From Bacteroidota bacterium (GTDB taxonomy: Bacteria > Bacteroidota > Ignavibacteria > UBA10030 > UBA8401): a stretch of DNA of 64,000 nt. The notes below the pieces were generated by a model that did not search any database, was not told the origin of the DNA, and saw only the letters and a list, made by a program, of their open reading frames with translations. Where the stretch lies: positions 1 through 64,000 of the forward strand of contig JAUXTU010000015.1 of assembly GCA_030679145.1 (NCBI GenBank), read 5' to 3'. The position numbers and the translations under genes were made by a program. Below, one piece after another: positions 27,762 through 37,634 of the stretch; positions within the stretch are counted from its first letter, which is position 1, and each line of letters opens with the position of its first letter.

Positions 27762-28469
27762 TTATTTCAATTCCCACACGATTGTTACCTCATCGGTAAA
27801 TGTCATTTCTTTCACATCAAATCCGGATGAACGCTGTGAAGTAATTGCCATTTCAGAAACGGAAAGAGTATTTTTTCGAAACGGAATTTGTTCCTGAGTA
27901 ATTCCGTAAGAGATATATTTTATCTTCCCAAGTTTTTGTTTAGATGCCGCCACGATAACATCGGCACGCGATTGCGCATCGTTTACCGTAAGTCTTAACA
28001 ATTCATTCTTCACCAAGATTTCTTTTTTACCGGAAAGAGTAAAATGAAAAGCAAATCGGACTTCATTTTCACTGTTCATAAATGAAGAGATAATTGTACC
28101 GATCTTCTCATTTGAGTTTGGAAATTCAACAGAGATATTTTGTTGTGCAATATATCCTTTATCAATGTTGACATTATTTTCCCACACCATGTTCTTTGAT
28201 ACGCTAAAATCGGTTGTTTTGATCTCATCTTTTTTGAAACCGACCGTCTGCAGTTGAGCGATCAATTGTTCAGTTTTCGAATTGAGAGTTTTTACAGCAT
28301 CAGCAAATTTTGGACTAACGATGGTTGCTTCTATTGTCAATACGCCGATATCGGGCAGTGCCTTATAGGTGCCGACGCCTTTCACTTCAAGCGTGCGGGT
28401 GTTCTGTTGTGCTGTTGCAGATAGAATGAATACAGTAAGAATGCAGAGCGCTTTAACGATATGTTTCAT
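27762..28469 (-). CDS. SIMPL (DUF541) domain exported protein
   Basis: 235 residues with signal peptide MKHIVKALCILTVFILSATAQ. The mature protein is a single SIMPL/DUF541 domain: it opens LEVKGVGTYKALPDIGVLTIEA and carries the DEIKTTDFSVSK block and the long helix NDAQSRADVIVAASKQKLGK. Family members are periplasmic or surface proteins, some linked to stress or membrane integrity; the molecular role is not settled. The downstream membrane gene abuts it without a gap. Confidence 0.88.
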   Translation of the reverse strand: MKHIVKALCILTVFILSATAQQNTRTLEVKGVGTYKALPDIGVLTIEATIVSPKFADAVKTLNSKTEQLIAQLQTVGFKKDEIKTTDFSVSKNMVWENNVNIDKGYIAQQNISVEFPNSNEKIGTIISSFMNSENEVRFAFHFTLSGKKEILVKNELLRLTVNDAQSRADVIVAASKQKLGKIKYISYGITQEQIPFRKNTLSVSEMAITSQRSSGFDVKEMTFTDEVTIVWELK

Positions 28470-28522
28470 ATAAACCTCAGTGATAATGGTGTGGGTAAGT
28501 GTACAAATTATTTATACAAAAG

Positions 28523-28555
28523 AAAAAGGTCAGATTTATTCTGACCTTTTTCTTG
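28523..28555 (-). terminator. Rho-independent terminator (AAAAAGGTCAG hairpin)
   Basis: The stem AAAAAGGTCAG / CTGACCTTTTT has a short ATTTATT loop and symmetric A and T runs. It ends the CDGSH gene transcript (minus) and lies just upstream of the SIMPL gene. Confidence 0.85.
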
Positions 28556-28575
28556 TTACAATTGTTTAGGCAGTA

Positions 28576-28809
28576 TCAGGTTTTGGGAATGATCGGCGGC
28601 ATTTCATATGCTTCACAAACAGACGAAAATCCGTTGGTCTTATGAGACGAATCGCAGAACGGTTTGGTTTTGCTCTGTCCGCATCTGCAGAGAGAAATTT
28701 TTATCCGGCCATTCAGTCCGTACCGGTTTCCGTTGGTATCGACCAGCACTATATCTTCCCCCTCTACACGAAAACTTCCGTTGTTATTGACTGTTATTTT
28801 TGTTGCCAT
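28576..28809 (-). CDS. CDGSH iron-sulfur domain protein (mitoNEET-like)
   Basis: 77 residues, small and cytoplasmic. The CDGSH-type 2Fe-2S ligand set is complete: CRC (Cys 41, Cys 43) and KPFCDSSH (Cys 52, His 56). The N-terminal strand region reads NNGSFRVEGEDIVLVDTNGN. Proteins of this size hold a redox-active 2Fe-2S cluster and act in electron or cluster transfer. It is flanked by a terminator downstream, so it is probably a monocistronic unit. Confidence 0.92.
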   Translation of the reverse strand: MATKITVNNNGSFRVEGEDIVLVDTNGNRYGLNGRIKISLCRCGQSKTKPFCDSSHKTNGFSSVCEAYEMPPIIPKT

Positions 28810-28828
28810 ACTATAATTCCCTTACTCT

Positions 28829-28847
28829 AACCTTCGGAAGGTTTTTT
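28829..28847. repeat. AACCTTCGGAAGGTT palindrome followed by T-run
   Basis: A perfect short palindrome (AACCTTC-G-GAAGGTT) with TTTTT on the plus strand. It lies between the permease stop (28854) and the CDGSH start. It is a member of the same short palindrome group as those at 5097 and 46150. The T-run is on the plus strand, so it would not be a standard terminator for the minus-strand permease gene. Confidence 0.6.
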
Positions 28848-28853
28848 CACAAC

Positions 28854-30026
28854 TTATGAAGCGCGTAATGCATTGATGATGTTCAACCGTGAAGCTTGGA
28901 CCGCCGGCAGGAATCCGCCGATAAATCCCATGAACAACGAAAATCCGAGTGTCCAGAGGACTACGCTGAGATTCAACGAGAATCCGAATGCAAGCTCAGA
29001 AAACGAACCAAAATTTGTTGTGGAGAACGAAACCAATTCCATAAACGATGCAAAGAACAAACCGATGATCCCGCCAATGAATGAAAGCGACAGTGCTTCG
29101 ATCAAAAATGCTGTAAGAATACTTCTTCGCCGGAATCCCAATGCGCGTAACGTTCCGATTTCTACTGTTCTATTTGCGACAGAGGCATACATTGTGATCA
29201 TTGCTCCGATCATTGCACCGACACTGAATACGATAGTGATAAAAAGTCCTAAAAATGTTATAAACCCGACCATAAATTTTGATTGTTCAAGATAAAAATC
29301 CTGCTCGCGTTTTACGTCAAGATCCTGCAGCCGTTGTTCTGTTTCTAATTTCGTTTTGATCGTCTCGTAGTCGTTGAGGTTTTTTAATTTGAATGTATAT
29401 GATGAGAAGGTCGTTCCGCGGTTGAATTCGCTCATGATATTATCTGCATCAGCCCAAATTTCAGATGCGAATCCCGTCTTACCGCCATCCATAACACCAA
29501 CAATCACCCACCGTTTTGATCCGATCTCTATTTCTTGACCAATTTCAACATTGTTGAATTGTTCATGAATTTTGTTTCCAACAACAATTTCCGCTGTTCC
29601 TTGCCGAAACCATCGTCCCTCTTTCATCGATATCTGCGGACGAAGAGTAAATGCACCGGCGGAAATTCCTCGGATGGAAACATTTCCCATGTCGTTCGAC
29701 TTCTTCTTGCTGAGGTTGACCATCGTAACCACATCGGAGGTTGCAAATGCTTTTCCTTCCTGTGTGATGCCGACTTCAGGAAACGTTGAGATGATACCGA
29801 TCTGATCTCTGCTTACCGCGCTCATCATTTCGCTTTGGGAGCTTTTCCGGATAATTATTACGTTGTCATTGGAGCCGGTCGCAACCAAGGTATCTTCAAC
29901 TCCTTGCGCAAGCATCAAGACAGCGGCAAAGACAAAAACAACAAGCGCAATTCCGCCGACAGTAAGCGTTGTTGTTAAACGTCGCGTCCATAAATTTCGA
30001 ATGTTATAAGAAAAAGGAATTTTCAT
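28854..30026 (-). CDS. ABC transporter permease, FtsX/MacB type (second permease)
   Basis: 390 residues. One N-terminal membrane helix (about 18-40, TTTLTVGGIALVVFVFAAVLM), a periplasmic MacB-PCD domain (about 45-255), then three C-terminal helices with the FtsX pattern (IGAMITMYASVANRTVEIGTLRALGFRRRSI). It is the last gene of a four-gene minus-strand operon of adaptor, ATPase, permease and permease. The two permeases likely form a heterodimer, and such systems move lipoproteins, peptides or macrolide-like molecules from the inner membrane outward. Confidence 0.9.
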   Translation of the reverse strand: MKIPFSYNIRNLWTRRLTTTLTVGGIALVVFVFAAVLMLAQGVEDTLVATGSNDNVIIIRKSSQSEMMSAVSRDQIGIISTFPEVGITQEGKAFATSDVVTMVNLSKKKSNDMGNVSIRGISAGAFTLRPQISMKEGRWFRQGTAEIVVGNKIHEQFNNVEIGQEIEIGSKRWVIVGVMDGGKTGFASEIWADADNIMSEFNRGTTFSSYTFKLKNLNDYETIKTKLETEQRLQDLDVKREQDFYLEQSKFMVGFITFLGLFITIVFSVGAMIGAMITMYASVANRTVEIGTLRALGFRRRSILTAFLIEALSLSFIGGIIGLFFASFMELVSFSTTNFGSFSELAFGFSLNLSVVLWTLGFSLFMGFIGGFLPAVQASRLNIINALRAS

Positions 30027-30073
30027 ATGAATATTAGTTTTTTTGAAGTGGGTACTTAAAATTTTTGAAAATA

Positions 30074-31237
30074 TTATCCTATTTGTCTCAAACCGTCTAC
30101 AATTTTCATTCTGGCAGCATAGACCGAAGGAAATATTGATGCAACAATTCCTACCAAGATTGAAAACCCAAACGCAATAACAACCGTAGATGTTGCTACG
30201 GCAAATACGGGAAACATTGTTGGAAATGCCGCACCTATTCCTTTGGCGGTTGGGAACGTCAATAGAATTCCGAGAATTCCTCCGATCAACGATATAAAAA
30301 TCGACTCCCCTACGATCAATCCAACAACATGAAACGTTTTGAATCCAAGCGTTCGTAATACCGCATACTCCCGGATTCGTTCACGGGCAGACATGATGAT
30401 GGTATTGGCAAGCACGATCAGGATAATTCCGATGATAACGTATGAAACAAATTCAAGCGACGTGATGATCGCCCCGGACAATGAAACGAAACTCTGCTGG
30501 AACGCTTTTTCAGTTTCTGTTTTTGTCTTTGCGGCGGAGTTAGAATATAACGCATCGATTGATTGAGAAACCGTTCCTGCATCATTCGGGTTTTTTATTT
30601 GAACGATATACCATCCAACCTGATCGGTTGCAAACGAGCTAACTTGACGATTTCGTTCGTTCAAATATTCCCAATTGAAGAACATTTGTGTTTCATCAGC
30701 GGTCTTGTCTTTTCCTTTATAGATTCCAACAACCGTAAACTCCCAGTCGCCGGGATAAATATCACCCTTTACCGGAATCACATCGCCGATTTTGAATCCA
30801 TGCTGGTCTACCAATTTTTGTCCGACCACACATCCATTCCGCTGTTTCTTAAATGTTGCCAATTGTTCTTTGGGAATAAGATATTCCGGGTAGACCTCGA
30901 AGATCGTTTCCGGATCGCACGCAAGCCGCGGAAAGAAGTTTTCAAAACTCTGATCCTTATAGGTACCTTGAAACCAGCTTGCATACGAGACTGTTTTTAC
31001 ACCGGAAATTTCCAATATCTGACTGCGGTAGGAATACGGTAGCGGAAAAATGAATGCAACGGCATGCCGTGTTACCAACCGGTCTACTGATGCGGCTTCA
31101 ACGCCGAATGACCATGCGGTTACAACAGTGCGGACAGTTCCAAACATAAACAATGCTACAGCAACTCCAAGGATCGTTAAAAGATTGCGTAGTTTATGCC
31201 GCAGAAGATTTCTATAAACAAGTTTTAGGATTTTCAT
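30074..31237 (-). CDS. ABC transporter permease, FtsX/MacB type (first permease)
   Basis: 387 residues with the same layout as its downstream paralog: helix at about 16-38 (RNLLTILGVAVALFMFGTV), a periplasmic domain, and three C-terminal helices including TIIMSARERIREYAVLRTLG. It lies 14 bp downstream of the ATPase gene and 47 bp upstream of the second permease. It carries no ATPase domain itself, unlike true MacB, so it needs the separate ATPase encoded upstream. Confidence 0.9.
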   Translation of the reverse strand: MKILKLVYRNLLRHKLRNLLTILGVAVALFMFGTVRTVVTAWSFGVEAASVDRLVTRHAVAFIFPLPYSYRSQILEISGVKTVSYASWFQGTYKDQSFENFFPRLACDPETIFEVYPEYLIPKEQLATFKKQRNGCVVGQKLVDQHGFKIGDVIPVKGDIYPGDWEFTVVGIYKGKDKTADETQMFFNWEYLNERNRQVSSFATDQVGWYIVQIKNPNDAGTVSQSIDALYSNSAAKTKTETEKAFQQSFVSLSGAIITSLEFVSYVIIGIILIVLANTIIMSARERIREYAVLRTLGFKTFHVVGLIVGESIFISLIGGILGILLTFPTAKGIGAAFPTMFPVFAVATSTVVIAFGFSILVGIVASIFPSVYAARMKIVDGLRQIG

Positions 31238-31251
31238 AATAATTGTACGAG

Positions 31252-31929
<678 letters not shown>

Positions 31930-31969
31930 ATGATTTTATGATTGTTGTTGATGAAAAATTATGATGATA

Positions 31970-33199
31970 TTATTTTTCGGTTGTGAATCGTGTTCCCGTA
32001 GAAAGGTTTTCTGCTGGATGCAAAACAACTTTTTGTCCTGCGGTAACACCCTGTTTCACTTCAATGCGATTTCCCATGACTTCACCAAGAGTTACTGCGG
32101 TTTCTACAAGTACTTCATCCTTCACGACAAAAACAACCTTCTGACCGTTTCTGGTGGTGATTGCAGAAGCAGGAACAGATATTTTTGGTGCGGAATTTTG
32201 TGTCTGCTGGTTTCCTTCTTTTAAGAAGTTCACTTTGGCTCGCATTTCTGGGAGCACGCGTTCATCACGTTCTTTGAATCGTACTTTTGTCAGCACTGTT
32301 GCTTTAGCGCGGTCTGCCGTAGGAACAATTTTATTCACAAATCCTGAATATCGTTTTTCCGGATACGCATCAAGAGTGATCTCGCACGGCATTCCCTCTT
32401 TGATCTTTTCAATGTTCGACTCCGAAACATCCGCTTCAACCTCAAGCGAAGACATATCCGCAATCGTAACAATAGCGCCACGCGAACCCGCCGCCGCGCC
32501 GAACGGTGAGATAACTTCGCCGACGTTCGCATTTTTTGTCAGCACAACGCCGTCAAACGGCGCGCGGATCAATGTATATTCCAACTGAACTTCAGATGCA
32601 TTGACATTGGCTTCGGCAAATTTGATCGATGCCTCTGCAGATGTCACTCCTGCGACTGCTCGTTTGTATCGTGCATTTGCCCCGTCATACTCTGCTCGTG
32701 AAATGGAATTTTGAGCGAACAATGTTTTTTGTCTCTCAAAACTTGCCGATGCATCTTCAAGCTCTGCTTTCATACTTTCCAGCGTCGCTTTTGCAACGGA
32801 AAGATTTGCTTTCACCTGACCCAACGAAGCCTCAACATCTCTTCGCTCTAATCGTCCGATGATCTCTCCGGTTTTAACACGATCTCCTTCGATCACTCCG
32901 AGAAATTCGAGTCGTCCAGTTCCTTTGGAAGCAACTGCTGCTTTTCTCTGAGCAACAATATATCCACTTGCAGAAAGAATTGCGCTTTCTTGTCCCGATG
33001 TTGTGAGTGCTACGGTTCCAAGTTCAACTTTTTCTGAAGAAGAACCGGAGCTTACGGCAAAAAATGAGCCGATTGCAATAATAATTAGAGCAACAAAAAT
33101 AGATAAAATTATCTTGTTTCTCGAATTCCCAGTTGTTTTATTCGGTTCGTTACGATTGATCTTTAAAAATGAAAGGTCGGTATTTTGAGTTTCAGACAT
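31970..33199 (-). CDS. Efflux periplasmic adaptor (HlyD/MacA-like)
   Basis: 409 residues, the first gene of the ABC export operon. A single N-terminal membrane anchor lies at about 30-50 (ILSIFVALIIIAIGSFFAVSS). A split lipoyl domain (YIVAQRKAAVASKGTGRLEFLG and LIRAPFDGVVLTKNANVGE) and a helical hairpin (about 115-190) follow, then a beta-barrel and a membrane-proximal domain. It would bridge the inner-membrane ABC permeases and an outer-membrane channel. The long N-terminal cytoplasmic tail (about 28 residues) is normal for membrane-anchored adaptors. Confidence 0.9.
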   Translation of the reverse strand: MSETQNTDLSFLKINRNEPNKTTGNSRNKIILSIFVALIIIAIGSFFAVSSGSSSEKVELGTVALTTSGQESAILSASGYIVAQRKAAVASKGTGRLEFLGVIEGDRVKTGEIIGRLERRDVEASLGQVKANLSVAKATLESMKAELEDASASFERQKTLFAQNSISRAEYDGANARYKRAVAGVTSAEASIKFAEANVNASEVQLEYTLIRAPFDGVVLTKNANVGEVISPFGAAAGSRGAIVTIADMSSLEVEADVSESNIEKIKEGMPCEITLDAYPEKRYSGFVNKIVPTADRAKATVLTKVRFKERDERVLPEMRAKVNFLKEGNQQTQNSAPKISVPASAITTRNGQKVVFVVKDEVLVETAVTLGEVMGNRIEVKQGVTAGQKVVLHPAENLSTGTRFTTEK

Positions 33200-33459
33200 A
33201 ATAAATGATGATTTCTAAGTTTCTCTAAAATATTGTTTGTTAATATCCCAAAAAGAACTGCAAAAGGCAACGCGACAAACGAAGCAATAAAATTGTAATT
33301 ACACCTGTAAATATAGTGCAGAACAGTCAAAATTCAGTTGAAAATTCGGTGAAAAGCGGAGAAGATGCGGTAAACTACATAGTAGTTATTATTTCTAGGA
33401 AAAAATAAAACCATCTATCAAGAGCCGTCAATATTGGACTGTAACAAGTATATATTTTG

Positions 33460-33939
33460 TTACCAGTTCATTTTATCACGCAGACCTTTAATATGCCCGC
33501 AATGTTTTTCCCCGTGATTGGAATATATCTGTAACATTCTATCCAAAGTAACAATCCCATTTTCAGGATGATCTCCTTTTCGTGTTTCCCAATCATGTTC
33601 GGAGATTGCATCAAGCATTGCAGTCCATCGCGCATGTAACCCGCGAAGAAGTGTTAACGATGCATCAAGCGGTAACGCATATTCAGTTGATGTTGCCCAT
33701 TTATCCTGATCGTACGTTTTAATTTTCGGAAAATCTTCCATCAACATAAATTTAAAACGGAGAAAAGCATTCATGTGTGAATCTGCCAGATGATGTACCA
33801 CTTGGCGAACGGTCCATCCACCGTCTCGATACGGCGTATCTAATTGTTGATCGTTCAATCCTTTAAGAACATTCTCCAGTTTTATCGGCAGATCTTTTAT
33901 TTTTTGAATCATTTGTTTTCGTTCTTCCATTGTCGGCAT
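33460..33939 (-). CDS. DinB/YfiT-like metal-dependent protein
   Basis: 159-residue helical-bundle protein of the DinB superfamily, closest in layout to YfiT/bacillithiol-transferase-like members. Likely metal ligands lie in VVHHLADSH (His 49/50/55) and NHGEKHCGHI near the C-terminus. The opening GGWTVRQVVHHLADSH is the family signature. Members bind zinc or nickel and act as thiol-dependent transferases or hydrolases; the substrate here is unknown. It is a stand-alone gene, with about 260 bp of featureless AT-rich DNA on its 3' side and 240 bp on its 5' side. Confidence 0.8.
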   Translation of the reverse strand: MPTMEERKQMIQKIKDLPIKLENVLKGLNDQQLDTPYRDGGWTVRQVVHHLADSHMNAFLRFKFMLMEDFPKIKTYDQDKWATSTEYALPLDASLTLLRGLHARWTAMLDAISEHDWETRKGDHPENGIVTLDRMLQIYSNHGEKHCGHIKGLRDKMNW

Positions 33940-34180
33940 ACAACAATTCCTTTTATGTTAAAAGTTAATGATTATAATTACCTTGGATAAAGTTAGGGAA
34001 TGGGATTGAGATATGCAAAAATAGAAAAACGATCGTAACTACACAACACGCACTCTGCTCTACAATGGTTTTTTTGTTAAAATGTCAGACGCCATATGCC
34101 GACATAAAAAACTTTGTTGAATAGTTATGGATACAATAGAAGGAACATTTGTTACCGCAAATTATTATAAAAGTTTTTTC

Positions 34181-35158
34181 TTAAAAATATTCTACATCAA
34201 GATGAACTTCTTCCTCGGTTTTTATCTGCTCGCGATGTTCAAGAAGATCAATATCCTTCAGTATGCGTGATTCATCGCCCCAGTCGTTCCAATAGACTCC
34301 ATTCATCTGCAGTACGCATAATGTTTCAGGGATTCGTTCCAAGACCCGGCTCGAAAAGTTAACAGAAAGAATTCTTTTGAATACAAAATCGGTCAGATCG
34401 GATTCGGACGACGTTCCAAAATACTGCACTGTTCGATTCAGCGGAACGAACACTTCGTTCATATGTTCTTTACAAAGGTTCAAAAAATTCAACGATGTGC
34501 CGATAAGCGTCATTGTATTCCACAAGCATTTTTTTTCAAAAAGATGTTGAAGTTCGCGGCCGTCCGGTTTTTCCCAAAATTTTCTTACAGACCACAGTCC
34601 TTCTGAAAACAAGTTGTCTCCTTTTTCGATCCATCCATATCCATATTGCAATGTGCTTGGAACAATTCCTAAGGCAACAATGTAGTTGTTATGTTTTGAA
34701 ACAAATTCAAAGGCTTTGGAGACAAATGCACGGTATCGCTCTTCCTGCAAGATGAAATGATCGGAAGGAAATAATGCAACAATTGCCTGCGGATCGGCGT
34801 GATGAACATGGAGAAGCGGAAGAAGAATTCCCGGTCCTGTCTCGCGATTGTACGGCTGTGTGATTATTGTTTGCGATAATCGGTCGTGAAGATCTGCCGA
34901 AGCCCAGGACGTGTGACCGGCATTGATCGATGTTAATAGATGATCAGGAGCGAAGAGGGGTGAAACGCGGTCGATCGTATGACGAAACATTGTTCGCTTT
35001 CCGATCAGCGCACAATATTGCTTAGGCCGATACTCGCCAAATCGTGTTTTGATGAAACGCTGGAGACGTGTTCCATCGCCTCCCGCAAGAACAACTCCCC
35101 ACCGATGATCTGTTTGGGGATGAGATGCTTTGAACCACGACCTGTTGTTCATGCTCAA
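34181..35158 (-). CDS. Sugar-1-phosphate nucleotidyltransferase (mannose-1-phosphate guanylyltransferase-like)
   Basis: 325 residues. The N-terminal nucleotidyltransferase fold begins WGVVLAGGDGTRLQRF and continues RPKQYCALIGKRTMF, the pattern of GDP-mannose/NDP-sugar pyrophosphorylases. Downstream blocks are ALFPSDHFI (metal-binding Asp), YGYGWIEKG and FWEKPDGRELQ. The length lacks the C-terminal isomerase or beta-helix domain of larger members. It probably makes an NDP-sugar for surface polysaccharide, but no glycan genes are adjacent. A second ATG at 35152 is possible. Confidence 0.82.
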   Translation of the reverse strand: MSMNNRSWFKASHPQTDHRWGVVLAGGDGTRLQRFIKTRFGEYRPKQYCALIGKRTMFRHTIDRVSPLFAPDHLLTSINAGHTSWASADLHDRLSQTIITQPYNRETGPGILLPLLHVHHADPQAIVALFPSDHFILQEERYRAFVSKAFEFVSKHNNYIVALGIVPSTLQYGYGWIEKGDNLFSEGLWSVRKFWEKPDGRELQHLFEKKCLWNTMTLIGTSLNFLNLCKEHMNEVFVPLNRTVQYFGTSSESDLTDFVFKRILSVNFSSRVLERIPETLCVLQMNGVYWNDWGDESRILKDIDLLEHREQIKTEEEVHLDVEYF

Positions 35159-35327
35159 ACTCTCCTTTTAAGAGAAGGCAGCGATAATTATAGACCGGAA
35201 TCGCGGATTGCATATGACGAAGAGTGTAGAGAGTGGAGTTGAAATTTACACGTGAACGAGAATTACGATTCCCTGTCTATTACAAGTGTACCATTTGAGC
35301 CATGAAAAGTCAATTACAAAGAGATAT

Positions 35328-35945
35328 TTATTTTTTGAGATACTTCCAATTTCGGGCTTTTTCCTCTTCCATCCATTTAACCGCTGTTTCCAAGCGTGAA
35401 ATTCGTGTTTTTTCTGTTTTTGCTTCGGTAATCCATTCGACATATTCCTTTTTATTGGAATAACTGAACGCATTGAATACCGCAAATGCCCTTTCATTCT
35501 TTTTTACGGCAGAAAGAAAGGAATTGGGAATAATCAGTTTCTTTTTATCTTTTGAAACTGGTGGTTTTTTAATTTTTACCCCATCAGCATTTAATTTTGC
35601 CGCTTCTTTGATGTAAGCGATCATTCTTTTATCGGAAGGAAGGTCATCCAAGGATGTAATTTTTCCAAAATGTCCCATTGATGTTTCGGAACGAGCATTC
35701 AAAATAAGATCTTTGTCATTCATCAACGATGCTTTCCAAAAACCGAATGCGCAATGCTGTTTGAACGCAGCCATACTGCACATCATCTCTCCGCGATAAT
35801 CGAAATGCGGAAACCCCCACTTGATTGTTTCCTCTACATCAGGACAAGCAGTGTGTACAAGTTCTCTGATATGAAAGAGAATCGGTTGTGCAAACGGTTG
35901 CGATTTTGCAATGTATGCATCGATCCGGTTATCGTTTTTTTTCAT
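35328..35945 (-). CDS. DUF1801 plus YdeI/OmdA-type domain protein
   Basis: 205 residues. The N-terminal half (about 5-115) is a DUF1801/YdhG-like alpha/beta fold with ETIKWGFPHFDYRGEMMCSMAAF. The C-terminal third carries the bacteriocin-resistance YdeI/OmdA tail pattern (FSYSNKKEYVEWITEAKTEKTR). Functions of both domains are poorly defined. The gene overlaps the preceding YdeI-family gene by 17 bp on the same strand, implying co-translation. Confidence 0.82.
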   Translation of the reverse strand: MKKNDNRIDAYIAKSQPFAQPILFHIRELVHTACPDVEETIKWGFPHFDYRGEMMCSMAAFKQHCAFGFWKASLMNDKDLILNARSETSMGHFGKITSLDDLPSDKRMIAYIKEAAKLNADGVKIKKPPVSKDKKKLIIPNSFLSAVKKNERAFAVFNAFSYSNKKEYVEWITEAKTEKTRISRLETAVKWMEEEKARNWKYLKK

Positions 35946-36537
35946 TGTAATTTTTTCTTGTTAATTGCGGAATGGTTGTTTCGTTTTCGGAGTGTTTGAT
36001 CAGTTCTGTTAGCCGATTTAATTTCGTCTTTTCTTGTTTTGCGCTAATCACCAGCCAGACAGATATTCGCTGATACCACGGAGGCTGAGAAGAAAAATAT
36101 TTCCACGCTTTTGTATTTTCTTTGAATTGTTTTACAAATGTAGCAGGAAGTTTTGGATTCTTTTGCTGTTCAAAGGAATAGAGATTGGTTTGTTTTACAT
36201 CTCGTTTTTCAAACGCTTTCAATCCCGGCGGCTTCATCAATTTTAGTTTTTTCAACTCTCCAACACGTTTAATGTTTACCGCGCTCCATGTGCTTTTTTC
36301 CTTTCGAGGAGTGAATCGATTTGTGTAGCTCAACTCGTTCACGCTTTTCCGAATACCGTCGATCCAGCCGAAGCAGAGAGCTTCATCAAGAGCCTCTCTG
36401 TATGTTGTGGCAGTTTTTCCGGAATCTTTTTTGTAAAACCCGATCCACAGTTCTTGTACTGTATCATGATTCTTTACAAACCATATTCTCAGTGTTGCCG
36501 GAGTTTTAAAAAAAGTAATATTTGTTGCGGTGGGCAT
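35929..36537 (-). CDS. YdeI/OmpD-associated family protein
   Basis: 202 residues. The opening FFKTPATLRIWFVKNH, followed by TTYREALDEALCFGWIDGIRK and TPRKEKSTWSAVNIKRV, are the hallmark blocks of the YdeI/OmdA family. The C-terminus again has the short helical tail WLVISAKQEKTKLNRLTELI shared with the downstream DUF1801 fusion. It is cytoplasmic with no known enzymatic activity. It forms an operon with an SRPBCC gene upstream (5-bp gap) and the DUF1801 gene downstream. Confidence 0.88.
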   Translation of the reverse strand: MPTATNITFFKTPATLRIWFVKNHDTVQELWIGFYKKDSGKTATTYREALDEALCFGWIDGIRKSVNELSYTNRFTPRKEKSTWSAVNIKRVGELKKLKLMKPPGLKAFEKRDVKQTNLYSFEQQKNPKLPATFVKQFKENTKAWKYFSSQPPWYQRISVWLVISAKQEKTKLNRLTELIKHSENETTIPQLTRKNYNEKKR

Positions 36538-36542
36538 GAAAT

Positions 36543-36983
36543 TTATTGTTCAACCATTTTTTTCATTCCGCCCATCACGGCGTTCCAGTTTTGTTCGCTA
36601 TGTGTTTTAGACTCTTCCGTTTTAATCCCGTCTTGCATAATAGAAAGAATCGTGGTATTTCCTTTTGCGGTCAATTCGTAAACGATGGTTGCATAATTTT
36701 CCGGAATATCTGGTGTGCCGGACATTGAACTCCAATAATTATACTTCACAAATTTTTCCGATTGAATATCGAGGATCGTTCCTTTATCCTCATATTTCTT
36801 CCCTTCCCATTCACCACGGAAAAAGATTGGACTTCCTTTTTTCCAATCGGTTTCGGTCTGCGTACCAAAAAAATATTGTTTGATCAATTCCGGGGTTGTG
36901 AGCCATTTCCAAACTGTTGCACTGTCTGCGTTGATCTCGATGGTGACTTTTGCAACGAATGTTCGGGTCATTTCTTTCTCCAT
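36543..36983 (-). CDS. SRPBCC (AHSA1-type) domain protein
   Basis: 146 residues forming one helix-grip (START-like) domain. It begins VAKVTIEINADSATVWKWLTTPELIKQYFFG and has DWKKGSPIFFRGEW in the middle; the C-terminal helix reads QNWNAVMGGMKKMVEQ. Family members bind hydrophobic ligands or act as Hsp90 activator-like proteins. It is the first gene of the three-gene cluster with the two YdeI-type genes; the combination is common among stress-related genes, but no role can be assigned. Confidence 0.85.
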   Translation of the reverse strand: MEKEMTRTFVAKVTIEINADSATVWKWLTTPELIKQYFFGTQTETDWKKGSPIFFRGEWEGKKYEDKGTILDIQSEKFVKYNYWSSMSGTPDIPENYATIVYELTAKGNTTILSIMQDGIKTEESKTHSEQNWNAVMGGMKKMVEQ

Positions 36984-37063
36984 TAACGAATAATAAATTT
37001 TTCAAAGTGTAATAAAAGCACACGAAAGATATTTCTAACGTTGTCCTTTTTTAAAAAATTGTT

Positions 37064-37312
37064 CTACCAGCCCTTGACTTCTTTCGGATCGAACTGAACA
37101 ACCTTGATCGCTTTGCTCTTATTTCGTATAACAGTGGGGACAGAAAGAAGCGCTTCTTTTTCATTTTCAGCTTCGAGTATCGCATATGCGGTATGGTCGT
37201 CGACCTTACATCCCCAGTAAAAATGGGTTAAAAATCCTATGGCCAGCGTTAATTTTACCACCTTTGTACAATCTTCCTCAGTATGAGGGGAAATAACCAA
37301 AAATTGCGACAT
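37064..37312 (-). CDS. Small alpha/beta protein of unknown function
   Basis: 82 residues, soluble. The sequence MSQFLVISPHTEEDCTKVVK and a later AYAILEAENEKEALLSVP give a beta-alpha-beta rhythm of ferredoxin-like small proteins similar in layout to GYD/DUF3303 types. I cannot name the family. It has a good AAGGAG ribosome binding site upstream, which supports it being real. Confidence 0.6.
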   Translation of the reverse strand: MSQFLVISPHTEEDCTKVVKLTLAIGFLTHFYWGCKVDDHTAYAILEAENEKEALLSVPTVIRNKSKAIKVVQFDPKEVKGW

Positions 37313-37390
37313 TGTTTTTCTCCTTAATTGTTAATAAAGAAAAATTACAAAACTTAAGTAATAAAGTCATTACGGTATAGCTACAAATAT

Positions 37391-37585
37391 TCAATCGTGA
37401 TGTTCCGCCGGAGTCAATCCTTCAGCGCCGGGAAGTTTTCCGACGAGCATCTGAGGATTGTGGATCAACACCGGTAAATGCTGCGGACAAATATGATACA
37501 TTTTATTTTGAAACAACAGTGCGATCAACGGGATCTCTTCCTGTGTTCGCTGACAGGAAACGCATGATGGTTGTTGTGGAGGCAT
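37391..37585 (-). CDS. Small putative zinc-binding protein
   Basis: 64 residues. CVSCQ near the N-terminus and HICPQHLP in the middle could supply a four-ligand zinc site (CxxC plus Cys/His). The C-terminus is LTPAEHHD. No family recognised. It lies on the same strand as its neighbours, with about 80 bp on its 3' side and 50 bp on its 5' side, and could be an independent small gene. Confidence 0.5.
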   Translation of the reverse strand: MPPQQPSCVSCQRTQEEIPLIALLFQNKMYHICPQHLPVLIHNPQMLVGKLPGAEGLTPAEHHD

Positions 37586-37634
37586 AGTATCCTAACGATG
37601 TTCAATGAATGAAAGTGTTGCTTACAATTATAAA

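Noticed and set aside
33200-34180. Hidden RNA gene in AT-rich gaps around the DinB gene
   Set aside because: No cloverleaf, strong hairpin or conserved box was seen in either gap.
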